A DNA stretch of 64,000 bases from Paenibacillus sp. 481 (GCF_021223605.1 NZ_CP075175.1:3675501-3739500); one strand, 5' to 3'; shown: positions 51,861 through 61,399, counted from the first letter of the stretch. Notes: generated by a model not told the origin, from the letters alone. Program-made: numbers and translations.

Positions 51861-51874
51861 CCTATTATAATAGG
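51861..51874. promoter_or_regulatory. Perfect palindrome, possible operator (PerR-like?)
   Basis: CCTATTATAATAGG is a perfect 14-bp palindrome with the TTATAA core that also occurs in PerR boxes (TTATAATNATTATAA). It differs from that consensus and lies 260 bases before the peroxiredoxin gene, so PerR control is only a possibility. Confidence 0.3.
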
Positions 51875-52132
51875 AAGCTTTTTGTTTTTTTGTGCACCGC
51901 ACAGAGAAGCAGAAAGCTTTTTTTAATGAAGTATTTCTACATCTCGCTTTGAAAATATTTTTTTGTTTTCGGTTTATAGAAAGGATATTTTTGTCGAAGA
52001 ATAGGTATAATAGGAAGTGAATGAAGAACATTCATTATGGTAGTTGTACCCTAATGGTAGTTGTATTTTAGCAATTTGCCTACATAACCCACTTGAATCA
52101 TGAACATTCATATATTGAAGGAGGCTATAATT

Positions 52133-52681
52133 ATGGCAGAACGTTTAGTTGGAAGACTCGCACCCGAATTTAATATGGAAACCGTAAATGGTGATGGCCA
52201 AGCATTTGGCGCAGCATCTTTGAACGATTACCGTGGCAAATGGCTCGTATTGTTCTTTTACCCATTGGACTTTACTTTTGTATGCCCAACTGAAATCACA
52301 GCTTTGAGTGATGCGAAGGAAGAGTTCGCCAACATGAACACTGAAATTTTGGGTGTTTCCGTTGACTCCATACATAGCCACCGCGCATGGATTAACTTGT
52401 CCAAAGAAGAGAACGGTCTTGGCAAGTTGAACTTCCCGCTTGCTTCGGATCTCACGAAGAGCGTTGCTCGTGACTATGGCGTCTTGATCGAAGAAGAAGG
52501 TATCGCCTTGCGTGGTTTGTTCATTATTGATCCAGAAGGTGAAATCAAATATCAAGTCGTGAACCACAACAACGTTGGCCGCAGTGTTGAAGAAACATTG
52601 CGTGTATTGCAAGCCTTGCAATCTGGTGGGTTGTGCCCAATTAACTGGAAGCCAGGCGACAAGCACTTGAATACGAAATAG
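52133..52681 (+). CDS. Typical 2-Cys peroxiredoxin (AhpC/YkuU-like)
   Basis: The 182-residue protein reduces hydrogen and organic peroxides. The peroxidatic Cys51 lies in DFTFVCPTEITALSD and the resolving Cys168 in SGGLCPINWKPG; both are needed for the typical 2-Cys cycle with a partner subunit. The start MAERLVGRLAPEF closely resembles Bacillus YkuU. ATG 52133 is chosen for the AAGGAGG 8 bases before it; an upstream in-frame ATG at 52100 lacks such a site. A terminator follows at once, so it is monocistronic. Confidence 0.95.
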   Translation: MAERLVGRLAPEFNMETVNGDGQAFGAASLNDYRGKWLVLFFYPLDFTFVCPTEITALSDAKEEFANMNTEILGVSVDSIHSHRAWINLSKEENGLGKLNFPLASDLTKSVARDYGVLIEEEGIALRGLFIIDPEGEIKYQVVNHNNVGRSVEETLRVLQALQSGGLCPINWKPGDKHLNTK

Positions 52682-52708
52682 TAGTCGCGTACAGAGGACA
52701 CGTACGAA

Positions 52709-52743
52709 TAAGTAATGAACAGGATGTCACTCATTACTTTTTT
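52709..52743 (+). terminator. Rho-independent terminator after the peroxiredoxin gene
   Basis: AAGTAATGA (52709-52717) pairs with TCATTACTT (52730-52738), followed by TTTTT. Confidence 0.85.
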
Positions 52744-52771
52744 AAATAAGTAGCATCGTTTCGAAAGAACA

Positions 52772-52818
52772 CAAGCCCTGCTGCAAAGAGTCTATAGACC
52801 CTTTGCAAGCGGGGCTTG
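52772..52818 (-). terminator. Large hairpin at the end of the glucan operon
   Basis: CAAGCCCTGCTGCAAAG (52772 on) pairs with CTTTGCAAGCGGGGCTTG (to 52818) with small mismatches, around TCTATAGA. It lies between the convergent peroxiredoxin and GH15 genes and probably ends the minus-strand operon. Confidence 0.7.
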
Positions 52819-52857
52819 CTGTATGTCAAGGATTTGATGTCAAGGATTGACCTAGCT

Positions 52858-54885
52858 TTATTTGGATGTCGCATTCAATTGTTCGTATTTTTGTACATAG
52901 CGGAGCACCGTATCCACATAAGTCGCATGTGACCACGTCAACGGCGCAACTGAAATTGGGCTGCCATTAAACGGATCGACTTGCTCGGGAAGTAAGCCAC
53001 TTGGTAAGCTATGGGCAGCAACCCATTGTAGTGCTTCATGCGGGCGCTGTAAATCAGCGAGCGACCGCGCAATCGCAATATCATGGCAAGCAAACCATAG
53101 CGTGCAAATGATCCACGGATTGCCTGATGCGACCTCCATATCGGAGCTGCGCTGAAAATAGTAGTCCCGCCAGTAGCGTGCAATTCCGCCAACGGACGTC
53201 TTGGCAGATAGCTTCTGACGCAGCGCATTCATGGTCGATATGACCCGCGCATCATCTGGTGGCAGCACCCCGAATTCGTAAATGCCAAAAATGCTGCTTT
53301 CCGGAGTCATATCTTGATGCCATTGCCCATCTTTGCGATATAAGCTGCGTGCAAAACGTTGTTCTTCCTCGTTCCATAAGTGAGTTAAGATGCCCTTTTT
53401 AATACGTTCGGCTCCCTGTGCATACGTTAACGAGCGCGTGTCATCACCGAATAGTGCAGCAAAGCGGGAAGAGGCCATAAGACCGCTATATACAGCAGAA
53501 GCCGTAAACGTAAATATGCCGTAACGTTCTTCCCATAGATCATAGCTCGGCAGCGGCAAATCAAGGGATTCATCTGTATAATGAAGCAGAAATTTAGCTG
53601 CTTTGCGAACGAGCGAACGATAGAGCGACTGTGGCAGCTCAATATCTCCGTGCTGTTCATAATCATGCCATAGCGCATGCAAGACGAGTGCGGTTTCATC
53701 TTCTTGGATCGGAAGCTGCGAGCGTTTATCATGAATGTACGGATGCCAACTGGAGCCAGCGGTTCCGTCAGGATTGTATTTGTGCAGCAAATATCCGTCT
53801 GATGTTAACGCATCGGAGCAGAAGCGGAAAAAAGCAGCGATCATGCCATGATAACCGGCCGATGACATCGCCTGAGCCACAAGCGCTCCGTCTCGCGGCC
53901 ACATGTAACTGTAATGATCCCGATTGAACTGCATAATGTCCGTGTCATTGGCAGCAATAATGGCACCGCCAGCGTCCGTTTGCGTTCGAACGATGAGCAA
54001 GCTTTGTTTATACAGCTTCACGAGTTCTGGCTCCAAGTTTGCAAAAGAACGGTTGCTTTTGTTCACCCAGCGGCGCCAATACGTTTCGACGCGATCAATG
54101 AGGCGCCCGGGATGGCTCTCACGAACATAAGCGTCTAAGCGCATTACTTCATGCAAATTGCGTCCTGCGGCAAACCAATAAAACAGCTCATTTTCCGCTT
54201 TGGCAGGTACGAGCGTACGCAAGCTCAGCGTGCTATCAACAGAGCCTTGCGCAATCGCATTGCCCATCAGATGCCCATCTTCAGCATCTTTCCACGTACC
54301 TTCGGCACTATGGAATCGTTTCACACCGGTGGAGTACTCAAAAATGCCTGTGTCCGCTTTGTTTGTACTGTCACTGTTCGCACTGTCAGTGATCGTACTG
54401 TCACTGTTCGCACCACTCAAGCCGTTAAACATAAAGTAGCGATCCTTTTTGTAATGAAACAACGTTCGATTATCCGGATAAAAGACAGCCGTATCGCCGA
54501 CTTCCGTTTCATTAATGACGAGATCTTGATGAAAAAAGAAGCGCACCTCGCGTTCCGCATCGTGCAAATTGCTGACGCGAATTCGTTTCAAAAAAATCGT
54601 ATCGCGCTGATGCACCGCATCATTCATTCGCAGTGTAATACCGAGGGCGGCATGATGCGCCGTCACCTCGGTCACAAGCGTTTCATCCACATAGCCCAGC
54701 TCAAAATGCCATTCTGGGTCGGTTAACCAACTAAAATGGCCTTCTACCCACACGCCTACTCGGCAGCGATACCCGCCTACATGGTTGAGCTGTCCGACGT
54801 ACGGATAGTACACGTCGCGGATATAGGCATGTTGATCAAGATTGACAAGCATTTTCCCGTTCCCAACGACGAGATGTCTAGGCAA
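52858..54885 (-). CDS. GH15-family glycoside hydrolase (glucoamylase/glucodextranase-like)
   Basis: The 675-residue protein lacks a signal peptide and is therefore cytoplasmic. The N-terminal ~250 residues are the beta-sandwich domain of prokaryotic GH15 ('MLVNLDQHAYIRDVYYPYVG'). The C-terminal (alpha/alpha)6 barrel has 'DHYSYMWPRDGALVAQAMSS', the typical catalytic region, plus 'LPLPSYDLWEERYGIFTFTA' with a probable catalytic Glu and a late 'LPEQVDPFNGSP'. It should release glucose from alpha-glucans or trehalose-type substrates; the precise one cannot be told. It starts at TTG 54885 after AAGGAAGTGA, 4 bases behind the nucleotidyltransferase stop, and is the last gene of a four-gene operon. 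Confidence 0.88.
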   Translation of the reverse strand: MPRHLVVGNGKMLVNLDQHAYIRDVYYPYVGQLNHVGGYRCRVGVWVEGHFSWLTDPEWHFELGYVDETLVTEVTAHHAALGITLRMNDAVHQRDTIFLKRIRVSNLHDAEREVRFFFHQDLVINETEVGDTAVFYPDNRTLFHYKKDRYFMFNGLSGANSDSTITDSANSDSTNKADTGIFEYSTGVKRFHSAEGTWKDAEDGHLMGNAIAQGSVDSTLSLRTLVPAKAENELFYWFAAGRNLHEVMRLDAYVRESHPGRLIDRVETYWRRWVNKSNRSFANLEPELVKLYKQSLLIVRTQTDAGGAIIAANDTDIMQFNRDHYSYMWPRDGALVAQAMSSAGYHGMIAAFFRFCSDALTSDGYLLHKYNPDGTAGSSWHPYIHDKRSQLPIQEDETALVLHALWHDYEQHGDIELPQSLYRSLVRKAAKFLLHYTDESLDLPLPSYDLWEERYGIFTFTASAVYSGLMASSRFAALFGDDTRSLTYAQGAERIKKGILTHLWNEEEQRFARSLYRKDGQWHQDMTPESSIFGIYEFGVLPPDDARVISTMNALRQKLSAKTSVGGIARYWRDYYFQRSSDMEVASGNPWIICTLWFACHDIAIARSLADLQRPHEALQWVAAHSLPSGLLPEQVDPFNGSPISVAPLTWSHATYVDTVLRYVQKYEQLNATSK

Positions 54886-54889
54886 ATGA

Positions 54890-57316
54890 TCACTTCCTTA
54901 ACGTTTGATACGTAGTGTGCAGCCGAGCAGCAAAATCGGTAGCTAATATGCGTGCCTTAGAAGCGCTCTCAGATTGGGCGACGACGGTGAACGCAGGTTC
55001 ATCTTGGTCGGGCAAAATAAGCACCCATCCATCTTCGGTTTGGACACGAATGCCATCGAGCAGCTCTGCTTCCAGTTCACTTCTACGAACCCAATCCATC
55101 ATTTGACGCATCATCGTTCCTTTTTCATGCCAAGCGCACGGTACTTCTTCCTTTACAATATGCAGCTCAGGCAATTGTTGAATCAATTCGGTTAAAGAAA
55201 GATCCTCTTGCGACATAAGTTGCAAAATGAGACTGATCGCATACAGACGCTGCGAGAACGGTGAAAAAGGTAAGCCGACGGCTGCTTCCATCATCGCGCG
55301 CAGCGGCTCCCGTGTACGTACAACACGAAGTCCCGTGTCAGCCGCTAATTGTTCAGCCGTAATGGGAGCGCTAATAGGGATGCCAAGTACGGCATCTGTG
55401 CCTGCTCTCGCTAAGGCAACAATAAGGAGGGACTGTAGCATCGATGATGTCACGACTACGCCCTCGGCAGTAATAAGCTGCAGCGAACCGTCATTTTCCA
55501 TATGAACGCCGATATGTGCGCGGTAATTTTGTACGTGTTCGGCGACCGTGTGTACCGCGCCGTTGTGGGCTTGAATGAGCATGCGTGTGCCACCAATCGC
55601 GTTGGACCATTGCTCGATTGTGTCATGTTCGTCGAGCGGGCTGTACTGGAGGACAAGTGTGAAATTAGCTTCACGAATGTTATCGAACGCTATCATCTGC
55701 CGCAGCTCCTCTACATAGTCGGAGGTAGCTTCTTCGTAACGGCGCCAGCGCCCAATGCGGTCGGCGTGACTGCGTGCATAATCTTCTTGGTAGAACGCAT
55801 TTTCTATTTTCCGTTCTAAGCTTTTGGCAATTGGTAAGCCTTGCGCATCCATCCAAGAGAGGACAACTTGGGCGTTATCCGTTGAAGTTCGTAGTTGAAT
55901 ATGAACAGCACCGTCAGCGTTTAAATGACGAACCGCATAGCGGCATACCTCTTCGGAACATGGGCCAATATCAATGACATGGACACCGATGGAGCGTAAT
56001 CCGGCTGCAAAAGAAGTTTGGAGTAATTGCGCAAATGGGTGGCTGTTGCAAGCCAGCGCGATAGTTGCATTTGTTGTAAGGATAGAGCCGTAAGCGGAAG
56101 CTAGCTTACCGACGAACTCTGGCGTAATGTGCGCATTTGGAATGCCGACAATACCGCGGCCTTTAAATAACGGCCTTAACGATTCATCGGCCCAAATCAA
56201 GGAAGCGTTCACCACATCGTTTGCGTGTACGGTTTTGTTCGGCCACAACTTTACTTGTGAGCGGACAGACGCTTTGGCACCAATCGTGCACCCGCTCCCA
56301 ATGACCGCTCCTTCTTGGACATAAGCCCCGCTACCAATAATAGACCGATTCATCAGCAGCGCTCCTTGCAACTCGGTATAATCACCGATCGTGTTGCCAT
56401 CCCATACGATACTGCGCTCAATAGAGCTGTTCGGGTACACGGTATTACCTTGGCCCAGTATCGTATAAGGCCCGATCGCGCATGAAGAATGGAGCGTGCA
56501 GCCCGCACCGATGTAGGCGGGACCACTCAACCGAATGCGTGAAGGAAGTCGGACGCCTTGCTCAACAAATAAGCCTGGCAGCGGCTCGGAAGCCGAAATG
56601 CGTACCCCTACTTTTCGATCGAGCATATCAAATTGAGTTTGACGGTACTGTTGTAAGTTTCCTATATCAGACCAATATCCTTCTGCTACATAACCGTAGA
56701 GCGGTTTTTGTTCACGAAGTAGGGCAGGGAACAAGTTTAAGCTGAAGTCGTAAGTTCCATTTTCGGGAATCCAGTCTAAAATTTCTGGTTCGAGCACGTA
56801 AATACCCGTATTGACCGTATCACTAAACACTTCGCTCCAACTCGGTTTCTCCAAAAACCGGGTAACGAGGCCGTCCTCTGCGGTCATTACGACACCATAT
56901 TCTAAAGGTGAGGCAACTTGAGTGAGCACCATAGTCGCTAACGCATTTCGTTCACGATGAAACTGTACGGCGCGGCGCAAGTTGAAGTCGGTTAAACCGT
57001 CGCCACTGATGACGATAAAGGGTTCATCTAGGAAGGCGGCTGCATTTTTAATGCTGCCAGCTGTACCGAGCGGTAACAGTTCTTCGAAATAGTGAAGCTC
57101 GACACCAAATTGTGATCCGTCGCCGAAATGATGGCGAATAACATCCGGTAAATATTGAACAGTGACCGCAATTTGGTGTATATCGTACCGCTTAAGCAGC
57201 TCGATAATGTACTCCATGCAAGGCCGATTTAATAGCGGAACCATCGGTTTTGGGGTTTGCAGCGTTAACGGCCGTAAACGAGTACCCTTACCACCAGCCA
57301 TAATGACAGCTTTCAT
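54890..57316 (-). CDS. Sugar-nucleotidyltransferase with left-handed beta-helix and degenerate phosphomutase domain
   Basis: The 808-residue protein has three parts. Residues 1-235 are a nucleotidyltransferase: 'MKAVIMAGGKGTRLRPLTLQ' (signature GxGTRLRPLT), 'PLGTAGSI' and 'ISGDGLTDF'. Residues about 250-365 are hexapeptide repeats of a left-handed beta-helix. From about 375 to the end is a phosphomannomutase/phosphoglucomutase-like domain, but the active-site TASHNP serine motif is missing; at its place is 'HIQLRTSTDN'. The first domain should activate a hexose-1-phosphate with NTP (GDP-mannose, ADP- or UDP-glucose type). The mutase part is probably not catalytic. The gene overlaps GH57-GT4 by ATGA and is 4 bases from GH15. 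Confidence 0.85.
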   Translation of the reverse strand: MKAVIMAGGKGTRLRPLTLQTPKPMVPLLNRPCMEYIIELLKRYDIHQIAVTVQYLPDVIRHHFGDGSQFGVELHYFEELLPLGTAGSIKNAAAFLDEPFIVISGDGLTDFNLRRAVQFHRERNALATMVLTQVASPLEYGVVMTAEDGLVTRFLEKPSWSEVFSDTVNTGIYVLEPEILDWIPENGTYDFSLNLFPALLREQKPLYGYVAEGYWSDIGNLQQYRQTQFDMLDRKVGVRISASEPLPGLFVEQGVRLPSRIRLSGPAYIGAGCTLHSSCAIGPYTILGQGNTVYPNSSIERSIVWDGNTIGDYTELQGALLMNRSIIGSGAYVQEGAVIGSGCTIGAKASVRSQVKLWPNKTVHANDVVNASLIWADESLRPLFKGRGIVGIPNAHITPEFVGKLASAYGSILTTNATIALACNSHPFAQLLQTSFAAGLRSIGVHVIDIGPCSEEVCRYAVRHLNADGAVHIQLRTSTDNAQVVLSWMDAQGLPIAKSLERKIENAFYQEDYARSHADRIGRWRRYEEATSDYVEELRQMIAFDNIREANFTLVLQYSPLDEHDTIEQWSNAIGGTRMLIQAHNGAVHTVAEHVQNYRAHIGVHMENDGSLQLITAEGVVVTSSMLQSLLIVALARAGTDAVLGIPISAPITAEQLAADTGLRVVRTREPLRAMMEAAVGLPFSPFSQRLYAISLILQLMSQEDLSLTELIQQLPELHIVKEEVPCAWHEKGTMMRQMMDWVRRSELEAELLDGIRVQTEDGWVLILPDQDEPAFTVVAQSESASKARILATDFAARLHTTYQTLRK

Positions 57317-60300
57317 CGTGCGATCACTCCTTCATATACGCGTTGCGTGGATACGGCAATTGTGTGCCAATCGTATTGCGTTTGTACCTTAACCTGAGCA
57401 CGGGTAGCCATGCGTTCGGCCAGCTCGCGATTGTTGATCAGTTCCGTAATATGCCAAGCGAGCGACTCAACATGACCAGGCAGTGCTTTAAAGCCATCTA
57501 CCTCATGCTCGACAATTTCAGCCAAGCCGCCTGTATCGGAGACAACCACGGGTGTTCCTTGCTGCATCGCTTCCAAAGCGACGATCCCAAACGGTTCGTA
57601 CAAGCTTGGAAAGACGCACACGTTGGCTGCGCTAAGCAGTGCGTCCCGCTCATCATCATTGACGAATCCGGCGAAATGGACCGTATTGTCTAGATGTCGT
57701 TCTTTGACGAGTCGTTGTAACTCATGCTTCATCGGACCGCTGCCCGCAATGACGAGCTTTGCTTGTGGAGTGCTGCGTACAACATGCGTCATCGCTTCAA
57801 TTAAGACGTGGACGCCTTTTTCGAACACGAGCCTGCCGATATAGAACAGCATGGGTTCATTGGGCTGAGCGTATTGCAGGCGGACCTGCTTCATATCGGA
57901 CTTTGTCGATTTGCTATTTCCGTGTAACTTCAAATTCCCAGCCTTGCGCTCCACACCGTTAGGAATCATCGAGATTTTATGACGCGCTAGGCCGAACAAT
58001 CTTTCGACTTCGTGCACCATCGCTGAACTGCACACGATGACATGTTCGGCTTCATTCGTTAGCTGAAGCTCCATGTCATGAATCCGGCGTTGCAAATCAT
58101 TTTCTAGCGCGCCATGATTGCGTCCATGCTCCGTTGCATGTACCGTGGCGATTAGCGGCCAGTTGTACGCATCTTTTAAATCCTTGGCGGCGAGATAGAC
58201 GAGCCAATCATGCGCATGAATAAAATCAAACGAAATGCCATGCTGTACAAGCTCATTGACGCCATCCGACATCGCATTATTCATTTGAAACACCCAATCC
58301 ATAAACTCGATTTCCGTATTCGTTTGAATAAGCGGAACGCGGTGGACGTATATGCCACTCATCATTTCAAAGGAGGGTGATCCGGGAACTTCCCGTGTCA
58401 CAATATGTACTTCACATTGGCGTCTGACGAGATGTCGGGATAAGTCATACACCGCACGTGATAGGCCGCCGACAATGAGGGGCGGAAATTCCCATGCCAG
58501 CATGAGTACGCGCTTTACCGCATTATTGCGTTGCTGTTTAGATAGCTTGAGCATCGCACCGCGCGGAACACGATACGTCGTTTCGGCAGTGTGGAGCAAG
58601 CTTGTCTTTAAATGAGCTGTAGCGCTTTCGGTAAATAATTGCGCGGCTATTTGTTGTTCTGCATGTGTTGCTTTCATATCGTTGTGATTCCGTTCGGTGT
58701 GAAGAAGCAAGCGGTAATCTAACGTCGGAAAGCAAGGTGCGTCCTGCTCCATCTGTTCCAGCAGTAGTTGATCAAACAAGCCTTTATCGATCATGTCTAG
58801 CAACGTGTGGCATCGCATAACATGCTGCTTCGTACGTGCGGTAGCATAGGATGGAACCGTATTGGCATCGATTATAAATGCCCAATCACTGCTGCCAGCC
58901 AGCATAAATTCACGTACAGCCTGATTTAAAATTCGCTCTTGAATAGAGGAGAATGCCCACTGTTCACCCTGATGCTGCTCAATCGTATGTAGTAGCCGTG
59001 TTTCCACTTGATGAAGATGCTTATAAATCCAGTCGTTGTGCTCTTGTAGCCATACATCACCGTAGCCATCTCGTCCCCACGTGCAGAACGGAATGTGCGC
59101 CTGTTCCGATTGTGGATATTGCTCCAAGTAATCGATAGGGGCAACAAAAGTAAGCTTGCTCTGCCCTAGACTCCGACGGGTGGCTTGTTCGCGAAATAAC
59201 GCTTCGATCCAAAGCGGCCCTTCGTACCACCAATGCCCGAACAATTCTGCATCATAGGGGCACAGCACAACAGGCGTGCGATCCAAATGTGTGGCAGCGA
59301 GCTGTAGTTGCTGTTCTCTGCTGTCCAGAAAGTGACGAGCATGCGCATACGCTTTATGTTTAGCCCAGTCTGGACGATACGGTTCCTTCTCCTCATGAGT
59401 ACTCGTAATCCGGTAATATTTGATTCCGGTGTTCATTCTGGCTCCGTCATGCAGCATATAGGGCTTAATATATTTCCATTCCTGCTCGTCGGACCACCCG
59501 AGATCAAATCCGATATCCCGATAATATTCACGGTAGTCGTAATCACCTGGATAACCTTCGTGACTGCTCCATACTTGTTGGGAAGAGGACACATCTCGTG
59601 CAAAAGCATGAACGCCATCAGCGGTTTGCACAGGAGCGAAGCAGCCTCTTGTCGGTGGTGGTTCCGCATGCTCAATACCATGCGCATCGACTACGAAATA
59701 ACGTACGCCGCACTGCTTGAGTAGGGGAGACAAATGTGGTGCATATGCACATTCAGGCAACCAGATCCCGTGCGGTCGTTGGCCAAAGAAGCGTTCATGT
59801 TCAAGCATCCCTGTTTCAATTTGGGCGTATATCGAAGCGGGATGCTTGATAAAGGGCAAAAAAGCATGCGTTGCAGCGCACGTAATAATTTCTAGCACAC
59901 CGGCATCGGCCAAACAGCGGAATCGAGCGATAACGTCTCGCTCCCATTCACGGTACAGCCGCAGCCAACGGGTCCAGCGGTCAAAATACATGACAGCAAG
60001 CGCTATAAATGCTTCGTTCGGCTCGTTGCGCTCGATCTCGCGTTCAGCTAGCCCGATGGCACGTAACAAATATTGCTCATACCGTTCCTGCATGAGCGGA
60101 TCAGCCATCATCGCAAGCAGGGTCGGTGTTAAGGTCATCGTGATCCGAAAGGGAACATGATCGGCTTGCAAGCGTTCGAACGTATCCAATAAAGGAATAT
60201 ACGTCTCCGTCATCGCTTCAAAAAACCATCTTTCCTCCATTAAATCGTCACGGTTACGGTGACGGACATATGGCAAATGCGCGTGCAGCACGAGCGCAAT

Positions 60301-60324
60301 ATGTCCATTTGGTTGCTCGTTCAT
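57313..60324 (-). CDS. GH57 glucan-branching-type domain fused to GT4 glycosyltransferase
   Basis: The 1003-residue fusion has an N-terminal GH57 (DUF1957-like) domain (about 1-560): start 'IALVLHAHLPYVRH', the nucleophile Glu191 in WLPECAYAP and the acid/base Asp in PYDAELFGHWWYEGP (about 357). This is the layout of 1,4-alpha-glucan branching enzymes of family GH57. A linker leads to a GT4 (GT-B) domain (about 595-1003): 'VLMLAWEFPPLIVGGLSRAV', 'PNGVERKAG', 'FYIGRLVFEKGVHVLIEAM' and the E-x7-E end 'SLYEPFGIVALEAMQQGTP'. It probably makes and branches an alpha-glucan, taking NDP-glucose from the neighbouring nucleotidyltransferase. Both flanking genes overlap by ATGA. Confidence 0.92.
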   Translation of the reverse strand: MNEQPNGHIALVLHAHLPYVRHRNRDDLMEERWFFEAMTETYIPLLDTFERLQADHVPFRITMTLTPTLLAMMADPLMQERYEQYLLRAIGLAEREIERNEPNEAFIALAVMYFDRWTRWLRLYREWERDVIARFRCLADAGVLEIITCAATHAFLPFIKHPASIYAQIETGMLEHERFFGQRPHGIWLPECAYAPHLSPLLKQCGVRYFVVDAHGIEHAEPPPTRGCFAPVQTADGVHAFARDVSSSQQVWSSHEGYPGDYDYREYYRDIGFDLGWSDEQEWKYIKPYMLHDGARMNTGIKYYRITSTHEEKEPYRPDWAKHKAYAHARHFLDSREQQLQLAATHLDRTPVVLCPYDAELFGHWWYEGPLWIEALFREQATRRSLGQSKLTFVAPIDYLEQYPQSEQAHIPFCTWGRDGYGDVWLQEHNDWIYKHLHQVETRLLHTIEQHQGEQWAFSSIQERILNQAVREFMLAGSSDWAFIIDANTVPSYATARTKQHVMRCHTLLDMIDKGLFDQLLLEQMEQDAPCFPTLDYRLLLHTERNHNDMKATHAEQQIAAQLFTESATAHLKTSLLHTAETTYRVPRGAMLKLSKQQRNNAVKRVLMLAWEFPPLIVGGLSRAVYDLSRHLVRRQCEVHIVTREVPGSPSFEMMSGIYVHRVPLIQTNTEIEFMDWVFQMNNAMSDGVNELVQHGISFDFIHAHDWLVYLAAKDLKDAYNWPLIATVHATEHGRNHGALENDLQRRIHDMELQLTNEAEHVIVCSSAMVHEVERLFGLARHKISMIPNGVERKAGNLKLHGNSKSTKSDMKQVRLQYAQPNEPMLFYIGRLVFEKGVHVLIEAMTHVVRSTPQAKLVIAGSGPMKHELQRLVKERHLDNTVHFAGFVNDDERDALLSAANVCVFPSLYEPFGIVALEAMQQGTPVVVSDTGGLAEIVEHEVDGFKALPGHVESLAWHITELINNRELAERMATRAQVKVQTQYDWHTIAVSTQRVYEGVIAR

Positions 60325-60866
60325 GAACGTACTCCTTCTTTAGTTGAATATAGCGTGTACGTAGAAAATTGCTTGAATGGGGAAGTCTCGTCATAGGAAG
60401 CAGCTGTAAAAGGTTGCTCATCATGTAGGTGGACGTGATGGCCTGTCATTTGAATAGCTATTTGATCACTAGTTTCATTTGATCCAGCAGGGAAGTTACG
60501 AGGTGTTTGTACGGCTTGGGAACGTAGTAACGGAACAAATTGCTGACAGCTGTTCCACACTCCGTAATCAACCATGTATGCCGTATTCGCTTGAATATGT
60601 TTGATGTACCATGAATCAGCGTCAAACACTTCAATGTCGGAATGAGCATAAGTGCATGCTTGTGTAACCGAACTTGTCGAACGATATAATCGCATGATTT
60701 TGGGTATGCTGTTCCAAGAGGTTAAATAATGACGTTCTACAGCTTGCCGCTTTCGTTCTGTTATTTCCCAGTACACAAATAATGTTGTAGGGTCTTTGAC
60801 CATAAGATGAATGATGTTGTGCAAATAAGTCGGTGGCCATGGATTGTGGGTGGGTGAGCCGAACAT
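60321..60866 (-). CDS. DUF4912-domain protein
   Basis: The roughly 181-residue protein begins MFGSPTHNPWPPTYLHNIIH and has the DUF4912 pattern 'IIHLMVKDPTTLFVYWEITE', followed by beta strands ('IMRLYRSTSS', 'NTAYMVDYGVW'). The family often sits next to GH57 and GT4 genes and may bind glucans; its function is unproved. The start at 60866 is chosen because AAAGGAGGTCC lies 4-5 bases upstream; the frame could extend to 60926 but without a ribosome site. It is the first gene of the glucan operon and overlaps the fusion gene by ATGA. Confidence 0.8.
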   Translation of the reverse strand: MFGSPTHNPWPPTYLHNIIHLMVKDPTTLFVYWEITERKRQAVERHYLTSWNSIPKIMRLYRSTSSVTQACTYAHSDIEVFDADSWYIKHIQANTAYMVDYGVWNSCQQFVPLLRSQAVQTPRNFPAGSNETSDQIAIQMTGHHVHLHDEQPFTAASYDETSPFKQFSTYTLYSTKEGVRS

Positions 60867-61062
60867 AGGGACCTCCTTTCGTTGGTTAGCTTTAGTCATC
60901 ATGCAGATGCAACTTTTGCTATCCATTCATGCTATCCGTGAAAGGCTTCCGTCATGTCTAAACGTTTTCTAAATATTTGAAAGGGGAGTGAAACTGTTTC
61001 ATAATCTATGAATCTAGGTACAAAATGAATAACAGCATACCTAATCCACCCCCAATAAACAC

Positions 61063-61275
61063 TTAACTGCTGGAAGTCTCCAAAAGGGACTGGGTGAGTA
61101 AAATAAACTCATCATATTGATTTTCGGATTGCTGTAACCGGTTGTACCAACTAGCCGAAACGGAATGATAGCACTTCGTTTCACCTGTCACATAATGGGC
61201 TACAAGCTCATGTTTGTTATCGTCATACATCAAATAGCTAATTTGCTTAGAAGCGACAAACAAAATATTTGACAT
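61063..61275 (-). CDS. Small KTSC-like protein
   Basis: The 70-residue protein has one compact domain, 'ISYLMYDDNKHELVAHYVTG' and 'CYHSVSASWYNRLQQS', that resembles KTSC domains ('...YDP...L.V.F.nG..Y.Y..VP...y..ll.A'), often linked with RNA- or DNA-processing proteins; the match is by eye. ATG 61275 follows GGAGGG by 7 bases; GTG 61290 overlaps that site. It has no clear operon partner; the next minus-strand gene lies about 200 bases on. Confidence 0.55.
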   Translation of the reverse strand: MSNILFVASKQISYLMYDDNKHELVAHYVTGETKCYHSVSASWYNRLQQSENQYDEFILLTQSLLETSSS

Positions 61276-61399
61276 CGATGAGCCCTCCACTTTTGGAATG
61301 GTATTGTCTCCTATCTATATGCAGCAAACGCCAAACATATACGCAAATATGCCTTTGCCTAACAAGCTGAAATGAAATTGTAGTAAAAAAAAGGAATTG

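Larger units (their letters stand above)
51738..52132. other. Intergenic region between leuB and the peroxiredoxin gene
   Basis: This stretch contains a hairpin with a tandem-repeat loop (51788-51840), a perfect palindrome CCTATTATAATAGG (51861-51874), a terminator-like repeat AAGCTTTTT...AGAAAGCTTTTTTT (51875-51924), a TATAAT at 52006-52011 that may be the -10 for the peroxiredoxin, and two copies of ATGGTAGTTGTA near 52037 and 52053. No gene is seen. Confidence 0.6.
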
